Shown here: in pieces, positions 1 through 8,649 of the stretch
Numbering within the stretch: the first letter of the stretch is position 1
Layout of the letters: every line of letters starts with the position of its first letter
From: JAUMBM01 sp964645715
Lineage (GTDB): Bacteria; Bacteroidota; Bacteroidia; Chitinophagales; Saprospiraceae
Direction of reading: 5' to 3'
Assembly: GCA_964645715.1 (NCBI GenBank)
Contig: CAZYAO010000014.1
Location: 1-64,000, forward strand
DNA: 64,000 nucleotides
Made by a program: the position numbers and the translations under genes
The notes under the pieces: generated by a model
Seen by the model: the letters and a program-made list of their open reading frames with translations, nothing else
What the model was told of the DNA's origin: nothing
Databases searched by the model: none

Positions 1-76
1 TCTCAGCAACTGTTTGCTGAAACCATCTGCCTAACTCCGCATTTCAATCTGTTTTACATTACCCGCTTTCGGGACT

Positions 77-107
77 GCAAAGATACGACGACTTTTGATT
101 TATGCAA
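77..107 (-). promoter_or_regulatory. Predicted promoter for a gene left of the window
   Basis: On the minus strand the -7 element TATCTTTGC (85 down to 77) follows TTG (107-105) after 19 nt, which fits the Bacteroidota pattern TTG-N19-TAnnTTTG. It starts about 50 nt after the rplQ stop and points out of the window. A small dyad CAGCAA/TTGCTG at 4-19 lies in the predicted leader. No GC-rich terminator is visible between rplQ and this element, so the ribosomal transcript may run on into the next gene. Confidence 0.55.
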
Positions 108-154
108 GAAAAAACTCAATAAATTTGAAAATCGTCTCTCTTATATAATTAGAG

Positions 155-631
155 CTATTCTTCCGTATTACCATCAGGCGCAGTACCCTTGGCCGCACCT
201 GCTTTAGCCTTAGCTCCTCTACGTCGACGAGTCTTCTTAGCAGCATCTTCAGGCTTACCTGCCTGATATACCTTATTGAAATCAACAAACTCAATCATTG
301 CCATTTCCGATCCATCACCACGACGGAATCCCGTTTTAATCACCCGGACATATCCTCCTGGACGATCTCCTACCTCAGGTGCAACAACACCAAAGAGTTC
401 CTTGACTGCTTCTTTGTTCTGAAGGTAAGTGAATACGACCCTACGGGAGTGAGTAGTATTGTCCTTTGATTTGGTGACCAGTGGTTCAATAAACCCACGA
501 AGTACTTTTGCCTTGGCCAAGGTAGTATTAATACGCTTGTGCGCAATGAGAGAAATAGCCAAGTTTTTCAGCAAAGCTGAGCGGTGGCCAGTTTTTCGGC
601 CGAGGTGATTAACCTTATTACCGTGACGCAT
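155..631 (-). CDS. rplQ: 50S ribosomal protein L17
   Basis: L17 of the large subunit, near the exit tunnel; 158 aa from the ATG at 631, where the conserved MRHGNKVNHLGRK begins. An in-frame upstream start would add eight residues that are not family-like. The core ends near residue 120 and is followed by a Lys/Arg/Ala-rich tail ending GNTEE, so it is longer than the usual 116-127 aa. It is the last gene of the super-operon. A 151-nt gap to rpoA holds only a short hairpin (CGGG/CCCG, about 762-774) just after the rpoA stop. Confidence 0.96.
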   Translation of the reverse strand: MRHGNKVNHLGRKTGHRSALLKNLAISLIAHKRINTTLAKAKVLRGFIEPLVTKSKDNTTHSRRVVFTYLQNKEAVKELFGVVAPEVGDRPGGYVRVIKTGFRRGDGSEMAMIEFVDFNKVYQAGKPEDAAKKTRRRRGAKAKAGAAKGTAPDGNTEE

Positions 632-782
632 AAAAAGAAATTTACATCGCAACACGCAGACTAATCGCTAAACAAAAGTTTAATACCGCAGGCAAGTAGG
701 TGCGATCAGCCGGTTATTGCAGTTAAGAAAACTTACTTTAAGTTTACCTGCATATAGAGTACCGGGATTACCCCGATGCAAT

Positions 783-1781
783 CTAGTCTTCCTCTAACTT
801 ATACTTGCTAAGATCCATACCGAAGGTTAGACCCTTTTCCTGTAACAGCTCCTCTATTTCGACCAGAGACTTTTTACCAAAGTTCCTAAACTTGAGAAGT
901 TCGTGTGTATCATAGCGAACCAGCTCAGCTAAAGTATTGATCTTAGCTGCTTTGAGACAGTTATAGGCCCGAACGGACAAGTCGAGATCCTCCAACGAAG
1001 TTTTAAGTAACTTACGCATATGCAGGATATGCTCGTCGACAATCGTATCCTCCCGTGTAGAAACATCATCGAAAGTAATGTTCTCGTCCGTTATCAACAT
1101 GAGATGTTGAATAAGAATACGAGAGGCCTCCTTGATGGCATCTTCAGGATGAATTGTCCCGTCAGTCTTAACTTCTATAGTAAGCCGCTCGTAGTCCGTA
1201 CGCTGACCTACCCTTGTGTTATCGATAAAATAAGCAACATTCTTGATAGGCGTGTAAATCGCATCAACAGGAATTACACCGATGGGCGCATCTTTGGGCA
1301 AATTCTCATCTGCTGGTACGTACCCTCTTCCTTTGGTTATAGTCAACTCAACTTCAAGATTGACAAAAGGCTCCATAGTGCAGATGAGAAGATCCGGATT
1401 CATTACCTTGAAGACATTAGTATGTTCTTCGATTTCACTAGCCCTGAATTCTTCTTTACCTGTTATGGTGAGATAAATCTTTTCCTCCCGTACATCATCA
1501 TCCGAAAGCAGCTGCTTCAATCGAATTTGTTTGAGATTGAGGATTATTTCAACCACATCTTCCACTACTCCACGGATAGTCCCGAATTCGTGATCGACCC
1601 CGGCGATGCGTACCGCGCTTATCGCATAGCCTTCGAGTGAAGACAGGAGTACTCGCCGCAGTGAATTGCCGATGGTTTGACCGAAGCCTGGCTCCAATGG
1701 CTTAAACTCAAAAAGCCCTTCGAAATCATTTGACTTCTGCATTACGATTTTCTCAGGCTTCTGAAAATTCAGTATACTCAT
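783..1781 (-). CDS. rpoA: DNA-directed RNA polymerase subunit alpha
   Basis: 332 aa, full length. The N-terminal domain contains the dimerisation and assembly motif around residues 28-51 (PLEPGFGQTIGNSLRR). The C-terminal domain, about 265-322, carries the helix-hairpin-helix segment ELLKFRNFGKKSLVEIEELL that binds DNA and activators. It sits between rpsD and rplQ as in the standard alpha operon. The 183-nt gap before it is unusually long and holds two hairpins, so its level may be set separately from rpsD. Confidence 0.98.
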   Translation of the reverse strand: MSILNFQKPEKIVMQKSNDFEGLFEFKPLEPGFGQTIGNSLRRVLLSSLEGYAISAVRIAGVDHEFGTIRGVVEDVVEIILNLKQIRLKQLLSDDDVREEKIYLTITGKEEFRASEIEEHTNVFKVMNPDLLICTMEPFVNLEVELTITKGRGYVPADENLPKDAPIGVIPVDAIYTPIKNVAYFIDNTRVGQRTDYERLTIEVKTDGTIHPEDAIKEASRILIQHLMLITDENITFDDVSTREDTIVDEHILHMRKLLKTSLEDLDLSVRAYNCLKAAKINTLAELVRYDTHELLKFRNFGKKSLVEIEELLQEKGLTFGMDLSKYKLEED

Positions 1782-1835
1782 AGATGATTACTGCTTAGTT
1801 GGGAAAGAATAAGGTCCTGCTTCAACAAAACAAAA

Positions 1836-1864
1836 AGACACCTATGCCTGAGGGCGATAGGTCT
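1836..1864 (-). promoter_or_regulatory. Hairpin upstream of rpoA
   Basis: CCTAT (1841-1845) pairs with ATAGG (1857-1861), and inside it GCC (1846-1848) pairs with GGC (1853-1855) around a TGAG loop; one base is bulged. It lies 55 nt before the rpoA start in the rpsD-rpoA gap. No T-run follows on the minus strand, so a translational or processing role fits better than termination. Function is inferred only from position. Confidence 0.4.
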
Positions 1865-1910
1865 TCGAAACAATGCGAAAAAGGAGGTAGCTCAAAGGCT
1901 TAACTTTTCA

Positions 1911-1959
1911 CTAGTAAGACGTTGGAGACCATCGTAGGATGATCTCCAGCGTCAACTAG
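1911..1959 (-). promoter_or_regulatory. Long hairpin directly after rpsD
   Basis: GACGTTGGAGA (1918-1928) pairs with TCTCCAGCGTC (1943-1953), with one wobble, around a 14-nt loop. The stem extends through CTAGT (1911-1915) / ACTAG (1955-1959) with a small internal bulge. It begins six bases after the rpsD stop. S4 is the known autoregulator of alpha operons, though in E. coli it binds before rpsM, so a regulatory or mRNA-end role is possible. No poly-U follows. Confidence 0.45.
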
Positions 1960-1964
1960 CAATA

Positions 1965-2576
1965 TTACTTAGAATAAAGTTCGACAATGAGCTGTTCATT
2001 GATCTTTTCAGGAATTTGCTCCCGATCAGGATAATCAATGAAACGTCCTTCCAGTTTATCAGGATTGAACTCAAGCCAAGGGAAACGACGCAAATCTGCC
2101 TTACTCCCCATAGCATCACGAATTACATCAAGTCCCTGAGACTTACCCCTTACCGCAATCACGTCTCCTGGACGCACATGCGTAGACGGAATATTGGTTA
2201 CTATGCCATTAAGCGTGATGTGCTTGTGAGAAACCAGCTGACGCGCAGCGCGACGAGTTGGCGCAAGACCAAGACGAAAAACAACGTTATCTAACCGAGC
2301 CTCAAGAAACTGTAGCAGGATTGTACCGGTTACACCACTTTTACGAGCGGCTCTATCGAACAGATTACGAAACTGACGCTCGAGTACACCATAAGTATAC
2401 TTAGCTTTCTGTTTTTCCATAAGCTGTACAGCATAATCAGAACGCTGCTTGCGCCGACGAGTCAAACCATGTTGGCCCGGAGGATATTTTTTACGCTCGA
2501 AAGCTTTATCATAGCCGAAGAGGGACTCTCCAAAAGCTCTTGACTTCTTAGTTGTAGGACCAGTATATCTAGCCAT
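1965..2576 (-). CDS. rpsD: 30S ribosomal protein S4
   Basis: S4, a primary 16S rRNA binder and translational-fidelity protein; 203 aa, standard length. The N-terminus (MARYTGPTTKKSRAFGESLF) lacks the Cys zinc ligands of some S4 proteins, so this is the zinc-free form. The S4 RNA-binding domain is around residues 93-155 (ARLDNVVFRLGLAPTRRAAR). It follows rpsK by 31 nt. In many bacteria S4 represses its own operon. Confidence 0.98.
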   Translation of the reverse strand: MARYTGPTTKKSRAFGESLFGYDKAFERKKYPPGQHGLTRRRKQRSDYAVQLMEKQKAKYTYGVLERQFRNLFDRAARKSGVTGTILLQFLEARLDNVVFRLGLAPTRRAARQLVSHKHITLNGIVTNIPSTHVRPGDVIAVRGKSQGLDVIRDAMGSKADLRRFPWLEFNPDKLEGRFIDYPDREQIPEKINEQLIVELYSK

Positions 2577-2607
2577 TGTAGATCAAAAATTTTCGCTTAA
2601 TTACAAA

Positions 2608-3003
2608 TTAGACCCTTCTGCGCTTGGGAGGTCGGCAACCATTATGAGGTACAGGAGTGACATCCTTAATGCGAGCCACACGAATACCTGTAGAATCAAT
2701 TGCTCTGATTGCTGCTTCGCGGCCGGAACCAGGCCCCTTGACGTATACTTCTGCTACACGCATACCAGCTTCAAAAGCAGAACGCGCTGCATCAGAAGCC
2801 GCTACTTGTGCAGCGTAAGGGGTATTTTTCTTAGAACCCTTGAAACCAGCTTTTCCTGCTGAAGCCCAAGAAATCACATCGCCTTTGCGATTGGTGATAG
2901 AAATGATGATATTGTTGAATGTAGCTTGGATATAAGCATACCCCTCCACATCAACTTTGACCTTCCTTTTCTTGACCTTGGTTTTACTACTTGCTTTTGC
3001 CAT
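2608..3003 (-). CDS. rpsK: 30S ribosomal protein S11
   Basis: S11 lies in the platform of the small subunit near the 3' end of 16S rRNA and the Shine-Dalgarno site. 131 aa; a Lys-rich N-terminus is followed by the conserved core (ATFNNIIISITNRKGD) and the end VPHNGCRPPKRRRV. It stands 33 nt after rpsM and 31 nt before rpsD, the usual order. Confidence 0.98.
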   Translation of the reverse strand: MAKASSKTKVKKRKVKVDVEGYAYIQATFNNIIISITNRKGDVISWASAGKAGFKGSKKNTPYAAQVAASDAARSAFEAGMRVAEVYVKGPGSGREAAIRAIDSTGIRVARIKDVTPVPHNGCRPPKRRRV

Positions 3004-3036
3004 TGGTCGATCAGATATTTAATAAAATCAGAGCAA

Positions 3037-3414
3037 TTATTTGGTAGCCTTCTTCTTGTTAGCCACAGTCTTACGCTTGCCCTTACGGGTACGAGCGTTA
3101 GTACGAGTGCGCTGACCACGTAGTGGCAAACCTTTACGATGACGGAGACCGCGATAGCAAGCAATATCCATCAGACGTTTAATGTTGAGCTGTACTTCTG
3201 AACGGAGCTCACCTTCTACAGTGTAGTCAGAAGTAATAATGCGTGAGATTTCACGGATGTTATCATCCGTCCACTCAGAGGCTTTGGTATCCTCACTGAT
3301 TCCAGCTTCTGCGAGAATACGCTTAGCGGAGCTTGAGCCAATACCATAGATGTAAGTTAGCCCGACTACACCTCGCTTGTTTCTCGGCAAATCAATACCA
3401 GCAATACGTGCCAT
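3037..3414 (-). CDS. rpsM: 30S ribosomal protein S13
   Basis: S13, small-subunit head protein contacting the P-site tRNA and the L5 bridge; 125 aa. It starts MARIAGIDLPRNKRGVVGLT and ends in the basic tail typical of the family (TRTNARTRKGKRKTVANKKK). First of the alpha-operon ribosomal genes after rpmJ, gap 48 nt. Confidence 0.98.
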   Translation of the reverse strand: MARIAGIDLPRNKRGVVGLTYIYGIGSSSAKRILAEAGISEDTKASEWTDDNIREISRIITSDYTVEGELRSEVQLNIKRLMDIACYRGLRHRKGLPLRGQRTRTNARTRKGKRKTVANKKKATK

Positions 3415-3462
3415 ATCTCAAATGATATTTGAAGTAAGCGGAGCGGCAGAATGCCCCCCTTA

Positions 3463-3579
3463 TTATCCCTGACGCTGCTTGAGCTTAGGGTTTTTCTTGT
3501 TGATGATGTAGATCTTTCCCTTTCTCCGAACCACGATACAATCAGCGGAACGTTTTTTCACAGAAGGTCTGACTTTCAT
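3463..3579 (-). CDS. rpmJ: 50S ribosomal protein L36
   Basis: 38-aa L36, read directly from the sequence: ATG at 3579, TAA at 3463. It begins MKVRPSVKKRSADCIVV and ends NPKLKQRQG. Zinc-ribbon L36 proteins carry three Cys and one His; here only Cys14 remains, so this is the zinc-independent form. It lies between infA (41 nt upstream) and rpsM, the conserved place. Confidence 0.95.
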   Translation of the reverse strand: MKVRPSVKKRSADCIVVRRKGKIYIINKKNPKLKQRQG

Positions 3580-3620
3580 GATTGTGAATTTACGATTAAT
3601 GTGAAAACTGGCAGCACAAA

Positions 3621-3839
3621 TTATTTGTAGCGGTAGATTATACGCCCTCTGGTCAAATCATAGGGTGACATTTCTACTGCTACTTTATCACCAGGCAGGA
3701 TACGAATATAATTCATTCGCATCTTACCCGAGATCGTCGCAATAATTTGATGGTCGTTTTCGAGTCGAACCCTGAACATTGCATTTGACAGGGACTCTTC
3801 AATAACACCATCTTGCTTGATCAAATTTTGCTTAGCCAT
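3621..3839 (-). CDS. infA: Translation initiation factor IF-1
   Basis: 72 aa when started at the ATG at 3839 (MAKQNLIKQDGVIEESL), exactly the standard IF-1 length; a longer in-frame start would add 13 unrelated residues. OB-fold protein that occupies the 30S A site during initiation. Conserved blocks are FRVRLENDH, ISGKMRMNYIRILPGD and the end LTRGRIIYRYK. It has its own -7 box 18 nt upstream. Confidence 0.97.
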   Translation of the reverse strand: MAKQNLIKQDGVIEESLSNAMFRVRLENDHQIIATISGKMRMNYIRILPGDKVAVEMSPYDLTRGRIIYRYK

Positions 3840-3856
3840 ACTCCAATTTTCGGAGT

Positions 3857-3865
3857 GCAAAGATA
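3857..3865 (-). promoter_or_regulatory. Internal -7 element before infA
   Basis: Minus strand reads TATCTTTGC (3865 to 3857), identical over nine bases to the boxes at the left edge, prfC and mfd. It is 18 nt from the infA ATG, giving a very short leader. No clear TTG lies at the right distance upstream, so only the -7 half is supported. Confidence 0.45.
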
Positions 3866-3931
3866 TAAAATAATACACAAAGCCATTGCTAGTATTGCGT
3901 ATTTTTTTTAATTTACCAAAAACAGCCGTAA

Positions 3932-4759
3932 TTAAACAAGTGAATCTGCAAAAATGTCTACGACATTTGAATTTTGCTTGATTGCCAGTTCAATTGGTCT
4001 GTGATCACTCAGGATATCATGGCCCAAAGAAGTGATAGCAACTGAATGCTCGAAATGCGCTGAAGGAAGTCCATCCTTGGCGACGACCGTCCAGCCATCG
4101 CGCTTTGTACGCACATCTCTCTTTCCCATGTTTACCATGGGTTCGATTGCAATTACTAAACCAGGCTGGAGCACAGGCCCCTTCCCCCTTTGACCAAAAT
4201 TAGGTACATCTGGTGCCTCATGAAGACTCCTACCCAAACCATGTCCAACGAGTTCACGGACTATCGAAAATCCATGTTGGCGCTCCACATAATCCTGAAT
4301 TGCCGCACTTACATCCCCCAAGCGATTTCCGGGCTGAACCTGCTCTATCCCCTTATACAAGGAATCGTGTGTCACTTGCATCAAGCGGATGACATCAGGT
4401 TTAGTGTTACCGATTGAAAAAGTGTAAGCAGCGTCGCCAAAGAATCCATTCATGAAGACACCACAATCCACAGAGACAACATCACCTTCTTTAAAGTGAT
4501 AGTCTTTGGAAGGAATTCCGTGTACCACAGCCTCGTTCACAGAAACACAAAGAGTAGCAGGGAAACCGCGGTACCCTTTGAAACCCGGTACCCCCTTATT
4601 GTCTCTGATTAATGCTTCGGCCTCCTTGTCCAACTGAACCCCTGTTATACCAGGCTTCAGAATAGAAGCTACATGACCTAGAGCCTTACAAACCAGCAAA
4701 CAACTCTGACGAATCAGCTCAATTTCATCTGCTGACTTATAATATACAGTTCTTTTCAT
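3932..4759 (-). CDS. map: Methionine aminopeptidase, type I
   Basis: 275 aa from the ATG at 4759 (MKRTVYYKSADEIELIRQSC). Removes the initiator Met from nascent proteins; cytosolic pita-bread metalloenzyme. Ligand motifs are visible: GDVVSVDCGVFMNGFFGDAA (two Asp), VGHGLGRSLHEAP (His), VIAIEPMV (Glu) and FEHSVAI (Glu). An in-frame ATG at 4834 would add 25 residues including a hydrophobic stretch (LFVLLWTVIIVQL), which does not fit a cytosolic enzyme and is probably untranslated. adk, often found between secY and map, is absent; a 224-nt gap with no ORF stands there. Confidence 0.96.
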   Translation of the reverse strand: MKRTVYYKSADEIELIRQSCLLVCKALGHVASILKPGITGVQLDKEAEALIRDNKGVPGFKGYRGFPATLCVSVNEAVVHGIPSKDYHFKEGDVVSVDCGVFMNGFFGDAAYTFSIGNTKPDVIRLMQVTHDSLYKGIEQVQPGNRLGDVSAAIQDYVERQHGFSIVRELVGHGLGRSLHEAPDVPNFGQRGKGPVLQPGLVIAIEPMVNMGKRDVRTKRDGWTVVAKDGLPSAHFEHSVAITSLGHDILSDHRPIELAIKQNSNVVDIFADSLV

Positions 4760-4983
4760 CGCACGATTTCCACCCACCCGATTTAGCTGTACTATTATGA
4801 CTGTCCACAAGAGTACGAATAAACCGGGTGACATTAATTTAGCCTATGATTGGACTTAAGCCACCAGCAAACCTCCAACTAGACTCCCAATACTACCTGA
4901 TTTTACAGACAGTAAGGAACAACATTAAAGCCCAGAGAAGGAAAGAACCAAGAATACGCGGTACGGTCACTGGGAGCCCCAAA

Positions 4984-6354
4984 TTACATACCCGCACCAA
5001 TTCCTTGCATCCGGCTAGTTCTTCCTTGAATACGACCCTCCTTCGTGAGGCCATCGTACCTGCGCATCAGAAGATAGCTCTCTATCTGCTGCAACGTATC
5101 AAGTACAACACCTACCAAAATCAGCACAGAAGTACCCCCAAAAAAGGCTGCGAAAGCCGTGTTGACACCAAATGCACTAACGATTGCAGGAAGAATTGAA
5201 ATTAGACCAAGAAATATAGAACCAGGAAGCGTAATCCGGCTAGTAATAGCATCGATAAACTCCTCAGTCGGTTTTCCTGGCTTGATACCCGGTATAAATG
5301 CATTTTGACGCTTGAGATACTCTGCATAGTTTTGTGGATTCACAATGAGAGCCGTGTATACATACGTGAACACCACGATCAAAATGAAATACAAAACATT
5401 GTATGGAACCGAAGTGTAGTCATTGAAAGCCCGAAGCAGAGCACTGGCCTGAACATCCTCTCCACCCACAAATTGAGCAACAGTAGCAGGCAGAAACATA
5501 AGTGCCTGTGCGAAAATGATAGGCATTACACCCGCAGCATTTACTTTGAGCGGAATATAATCTCTGGCACCTGCAACAGGGATATTTGAAGCACCACGTC
5601 CGACCATACGTTTGGCAAACTGGATACGAATCTTCCTAACCCCTGTAACAATCAAAACCGTTGCGAGAACAGCAAAGAAGAAGAGCAGTAGTTCAATCGC
5701 CAAAACCAATAAGTTGCCTTTGGCAATCTGAGACTGAAGCTCAAAAGCAAAGGCTGTTGGTAAGGAAGCGATGATACCGACAGTAATCAAGAGAGAAACC
5801 CCGTTACCAATTCCCTTATCGGTGATACGCTCACCCAACCACATGGCAAAAACCGTACCGGTAGAGAGAGTGACAATATTAGAGAACCAGAACAACGCAT
5901 CCGGAATGGAACTATCCACAGCACCCAAGCTTTTGACATAAGTCAGATAACCCCCACCTTGCACGAGTGTGATAAAAACCGTGAGCATACGGGTAATCTG
6001 ATTTATCTTCTTGCGTCCTGATTCCCCTTCCTTGGTCTGTAACCGTTGGAAGTAAGGCACGGCAAAGCCGAGGAGCTGAATGATAATACTAGCTGTGATA
6101 TACGGCATAATACCGAGAGCAAACACAGAAGCATTATTGAAGGCACCACCTGTAAAGACGTTAATCAATCCGAGTAGATCATTCGGATTTGGATTATTTT
6201 GGATTGCATCGCGCAGAGCTTTAGGATCAACGCCTGGCAAAACGACATAAGAGCCGAAACGGTAGACAGCGATCAGTCCGAGCGTAAAGAGGATGCGCGT
6301 GCGCAACTCTTTAATCTTCCAAATATTTTTTAACGTGTTGAAGAACCGCTTCAT
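4984..6354 (-). CDS. secY: Protein translocase subunit SecY
   Basis: 456 aa, the pore of the Sec translocon in the inner membrane, with about ten membrane helices. The start MKRFFNTLKNIWKIKELRTR and the plug/TM2 region (TGGAFNNASVFALGIMPYIT) are typical. The cytoplasmic loop before TM7 (VGRGASNIPVAGARDYIPLK) and the C-terminus (MRRYDGLTKEGRIQGR) are conserved. It follows rplO by 10 nt, as in spc operons. Confidence 0.98.
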   Translation of the reverse strand: MKRFFNTLKNIWKIKELRTRILFTLGLIAVYRFGSYVVLPGVDPKALRDAIQNNPNPNDLLGLINVFTGGAFNNASVFALGIMPYITASIIIQLLGFAVPYFQRLQTKEGESGRKKINQITRMLTVFITLVQGGGYLTYVKSLGAVDSSIPDALFWFSNIVTLSTGTVFAMWLGERITDKGIGNGVSLLITVGIIASLPTAFAFELQSQIAKGNLLVLAIELLLFFFAVLATVLIVTGVRKIRIQFAKRMVGRGASNIPVAGARDYIPLKVNAAGVMPIIFAQALMFLPATVAQFVGGEDVQASALLRAFNDYTSVPYNVLYFILIVVFTYVYTALIVNPQNYAEYLKRQNAFIPGIKPGKPTEEFIDAITSRITLPGSIFLGLISILPAIVSAFGVNTAFAAFFGGTSVLILVGVVLDTLQQIESYLLMRRYDGLTKEGRIQGRTSRMQGIGAGM

Positions 6355-6364
6355 TGGTCAGATA

Positions 6365-6811
6365 TTATAAGAGTTGAACAGAGCCCCCCAGACCTTCAAT
6401 AATTTCTTTGGCCTTAGCGGAGCAAGCATTTGCAGAGACATTGAGCTTGGCCTTGAATTCCCCGTCAGCCAAAATCTTAACTCGGTCTGTTTTGCCTACA
6501 ACGCCGAAAGAAACGAGCGCACTGAGATCAATCGTATCGACCCCATGCTTGTCACTTATTTCCTGCAGGCGACCGAGATTGATAGCCACATAAGAGACGC
6601 GCGTGGGATTTTTAAATCCTTTCTTAGGAAGACGCATTTGGAGGGGCATCTGACCACCTTCAAAATTGCGCTTAGTATAGTGCCCGGAACGTGAACCGTC
6701 CCCTTTGTGTCCGCGCGTAGAAGTACCCCCGTGACCTGATCCAGTACCACGAGCGATACGCTTTCTATTCTTGGTAGCCCCGGAGGCAGGTTTAAGCTGA
6801 TGCAGTTCCAT
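6365..6811 (-). CDS. rplO: 50S ribosomal protein L15
   Basis: 148 aa, full length. Glycine-rich basic N-terminus (GTGSGHGGTSTRGHKGDGSR) threads into 23S rRNA; the globular C-terminal part follows from about residue 70. Upstream lies rpmD (72-nt gap containing a weak CCTC/GAGG hairpin near 6846-6862) and downstream secY at 10 nt. Confidence 0.97.
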   Translation of the reverse strand: MELHQLKPASGATKNRKRIARGTGSGHGGTSTRGHKGDGSRSGHYTKRNFEGGQMPLQMRLPKKGFKNPTRVSYVAINLGRLQEISDKHGVDTIDLSALVSFGVVGKTDRVKILADGEFKAKLNVSANACSAKAKEIIEGLGGSVQLL

Positions 6812-6883
6812 TATTCAAAACATTTAGACATCATAAAAAAGGACACCCTCAACGAAGAGGTACCATCCTGAATAAAAATTGAT

Positions 6884-7063
6884 TTAGGCCTGCTCGACCT
6901 TAACCAAATGGTTGACCTTTGCAATCATTCCCAAAATCTGAGGAGTTGCTACATGCTCAACGGAATCATTGATACGCTTGAGACCTAGTGCCTTGATTGT
7001 ATCTTTCTGCCGTTGTGGGCGGTCAATTACGCTACGAATTTGCGTGATTTTTACCTTAGTCAT
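6884..7063 (-). CDS. rpmD: 50S ribosomal protein L30
   Basis: 59-aa L30 read directly: ATG at 7063, TAA at 6884. It begins MTKVKITQIRSVIDRPQRQK and contains the L30 core ALGLKRINDSVEH. Small alpha/beta protein of the large subunit. Spacing of 20 nt after rpsE fits the spc operon. Confidence 0.95.
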   Translation of the reverse strand: MTKVKITQIRSVIDRPQRQKDTIKALGLKRINDSVEHVATPQILGMIAKVNHLVKVEQA

Positions 7064-7083
7064 GACCTGTTCGTTTAAAGCTA

Positions 7084-7602
7084 CTACCCTTGAAACAATT
7101 TCTCCAGAGCAATACCGCGCTGGCGTGCAATGTCCATCGGTGTTCTCAATTTAGAGAGCGCATCGATAGTTGCCTTTACTACGTTATGCGGGTTTGATGA
7201 CCCCTGCGACTTAGCCAAGACATTGTGTACGCCTGCAATTTCAAGTACGGCTCTCATAGCCCCACCGGCGATAACACCAGTACCATCTGCAGCCGGTTTA
7301 ATCAGTACCTTTCCAGCACCATATTTACCATGTTGCTCGTGTGGAATAGTTCCATCGTGGATAGGCACTTTAATGAGATTCTTTTTAGCATCATCGACAG
7401 CCTTAGAGATCGCCTCGGAAACATCCCGAGCCTTACCCAAGCCATGACCGACTGTACCCTTGCCATCACCGACGACAACGACTGCAGCGAAGCTAAAAGT
7501 ACGACCACCTTTAGTAACCTTAGCAACCCTATTAAGGGCAACCATTTTTTCTTTTAGATCTGTTTCAGCCGGTTTTACCCGGTCATCTGTTCTCTTAGCC
7601 AT
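7084..7602 (-). CDS. rpsE: 30S ribosomal protein S5
   Basis: 172 aa. Double-stranded-RNA-binding-like N-terminal domain (LNRVAKVTKGGRTFSFAAVV, about residues 24-43), then the ribosomal S5 fold ending near KLRTPMDIARQRG. S5 lines the mRNA entry channel and affects accuracy. The loop VTKGGR, site of spectinomycin-resistance changes in other bacteria, looks wild type. 20 nt after rplR. Confidence 0.98.
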   Translation of the reverse strand: MAKRTDDRVKPAETDLKEKMVALNRVAKVTKGGRTFSFAAVVVVGDGKGTVGHGLGKARDVSEAISKAVDDAKKNLIKVPIHDGTIPHEQHGKYGAGKVLIKPAADGTGVIAGGAMRAVLEIAGVHNVLAKSQGSSNPHNVVKATIDALSKLRTPMDIARQRGIALEKLFQG

Positions 7603-7622
7603 TGCTTAAAGCAATTTATTGA

Positions 7623-7976
7623 TTAGAAAAGCAGGCCCCCTTCGCGAGCACCTTCAGCAAGTGCCTTCACACGGCCGTGATACAAATAACCTCCACGATC
7701 GAAAACGACGCCAGAGATTTGCTTAGCAGCAGCACGCTCAGCCAGAAGCTTACCTGTTGCCCTAGACTGTTCGGACTTATTTCCGACATTTTCCACAGCC
7801 TTTTCGAAAGAAGAAGCTGATGCCAACGTATTGCCCTTAAGGTCATCGATAAGCTGCGCATAAATGTAGCGATTGCTTCTGAAAACACTGAGGCGAGGGC
7901 GGGCAGCTGTGCCCACTACTTTTTTACGAATCCGATAATGGATACGTTTTCTGCGGTCTGCTTTTGAAATATTCAT
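7623..7976 (-). CDS. rplR: 50S ribosomal protein L18
   Basis: 117 aa, 5S rRNA-binding protein of the central protuberance. Conserved RPRLSVFRSNRYIYAQLIDD and the end YHGRVKALAEGAREGGLLF. The ATG at 7976 gives MNISKADRRKRIHYRIRKK, the usual basic tail that reaches the rRNA. Confidence 0.98.
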   Translation of the reverse strand: MNISKADRRKRIHYRIRKKVVGTAARPRLSVFRSNRYIYAQLIDDLKGNTLASASSFEKAVENVGNKSEQSRATGKLLAERAAAKQISGVVFDRGGYLYHGRVKALAEGAREGGLLF

Positions 7977-7990
7977 ATGATCAGCGTTTT

Positions 7991-8044
7991 GACTTTAGTG
8001 AACACCCTTGGGAATGTTCCCAAAGTCCTTACTGTTATTAACAA
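7991..8044 (-). promoter_or_regulatory. Hairpins in the rplF-rplR gap
   Basis: The 75-nt gap holds a 7-bp perfect dyad TTGGGAA (8008-8014) / TTCCCAA (8017-8023) and an AT-rich dyad TGTTATTAACA (8034-8044). The first would form a tight hairpin shortly upstream of rplR. Role unknown; it may mark mRNA processing or tune translation. Confidence 0.3.
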
Positions 8045-8051
8045 TAGAATG

Positions 8052-8618
8052 TTATTTCTTACCTCCTTTTCCGGCGGTCTTACCAGCCTTACGGCGGATG
8101 ATCTCACCAACGAATCGTATACCCTTACCTTTGTAAGGCTCTGGCTTACGGAAGGAGCGAATTTTTGCACAGATTTGCCCGATGAGTTGCTTATCATGAC
8201 TCTGCAGCAAAATTCTGGGTGTCTGACCCTTTTCCATCTTTGTTTCTACCCTCACATCGTTAGGAAGAACAAAATAGATGGGGTGAGAATAGCCAAGTGT
8301 CAAAATCAACATCTGGCCTTTATTTTCAACGCGGTAACCCACACCAACGAGTTCCATTTCTCGGGTAAACCCAGCACTTACGCCTTCTACCATGTTATTC
8401 AGCAAAGCGCGCGTCAACCCATGTAGGGAACGATGGCGCTTACTGTCTGTGGGACGAGAAACACTGAGGACACCTTCGCTAAGATCTATTGAAAGGTCTG
8501 CATCCATTTGCTCACTTATAGAACCTTTAGGACCCTTAACCGTGACCAAATTGCCTTTAGAAACCTCGATATTTACACCTGAAGGAACTGATATGGGTGC
8601 TTTTCCTACTCGCGACAT
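8052..8618 (-). CDS. rplF: 50S ribosomal protein L6
   Basis: 188 aa; two repeated L6 domains, signature PEPYKGKGIRFVGEIIRRK near the C-terminus. Binds 23S rRNA by the sarcin-ricin and L7/L12 stalk region. Start MSRVGKAPISVPSGVNIEV is standard. Between rpsH (31 nt upstream) and rplR (75 nt downstream). Confidence 0.98.
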   Translation of the reverse strand: MSRVGKAPISVPSGVNIEVSKGNLVTVKGPKGSISEQMDADLSIDLSEGVLSVSRPTDSKRHRSLHGLTRALLNNMVEGVSAGFTREMELVGVGYRVENKGQMLILTLGYSHPIYFVLPNDVRVETKMEKGQTPRILLQSHDKQLIGQICAKIRSFRKPEPYKGKGIRFVGEIIRRKAGKTAGKGGKK

Positions 8619-8649
8619 GATTCGAATATTTTAAAATTCACGATAAGGA

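Noticed and set aside
4760..4834. 25-residue N-terminal extension of methionine aminopeptidase with a hydrophobic stretch
   Set aside because: The family start is the ATG at 4759; a membrane-like leader does not suit this cytosolic enzyme.
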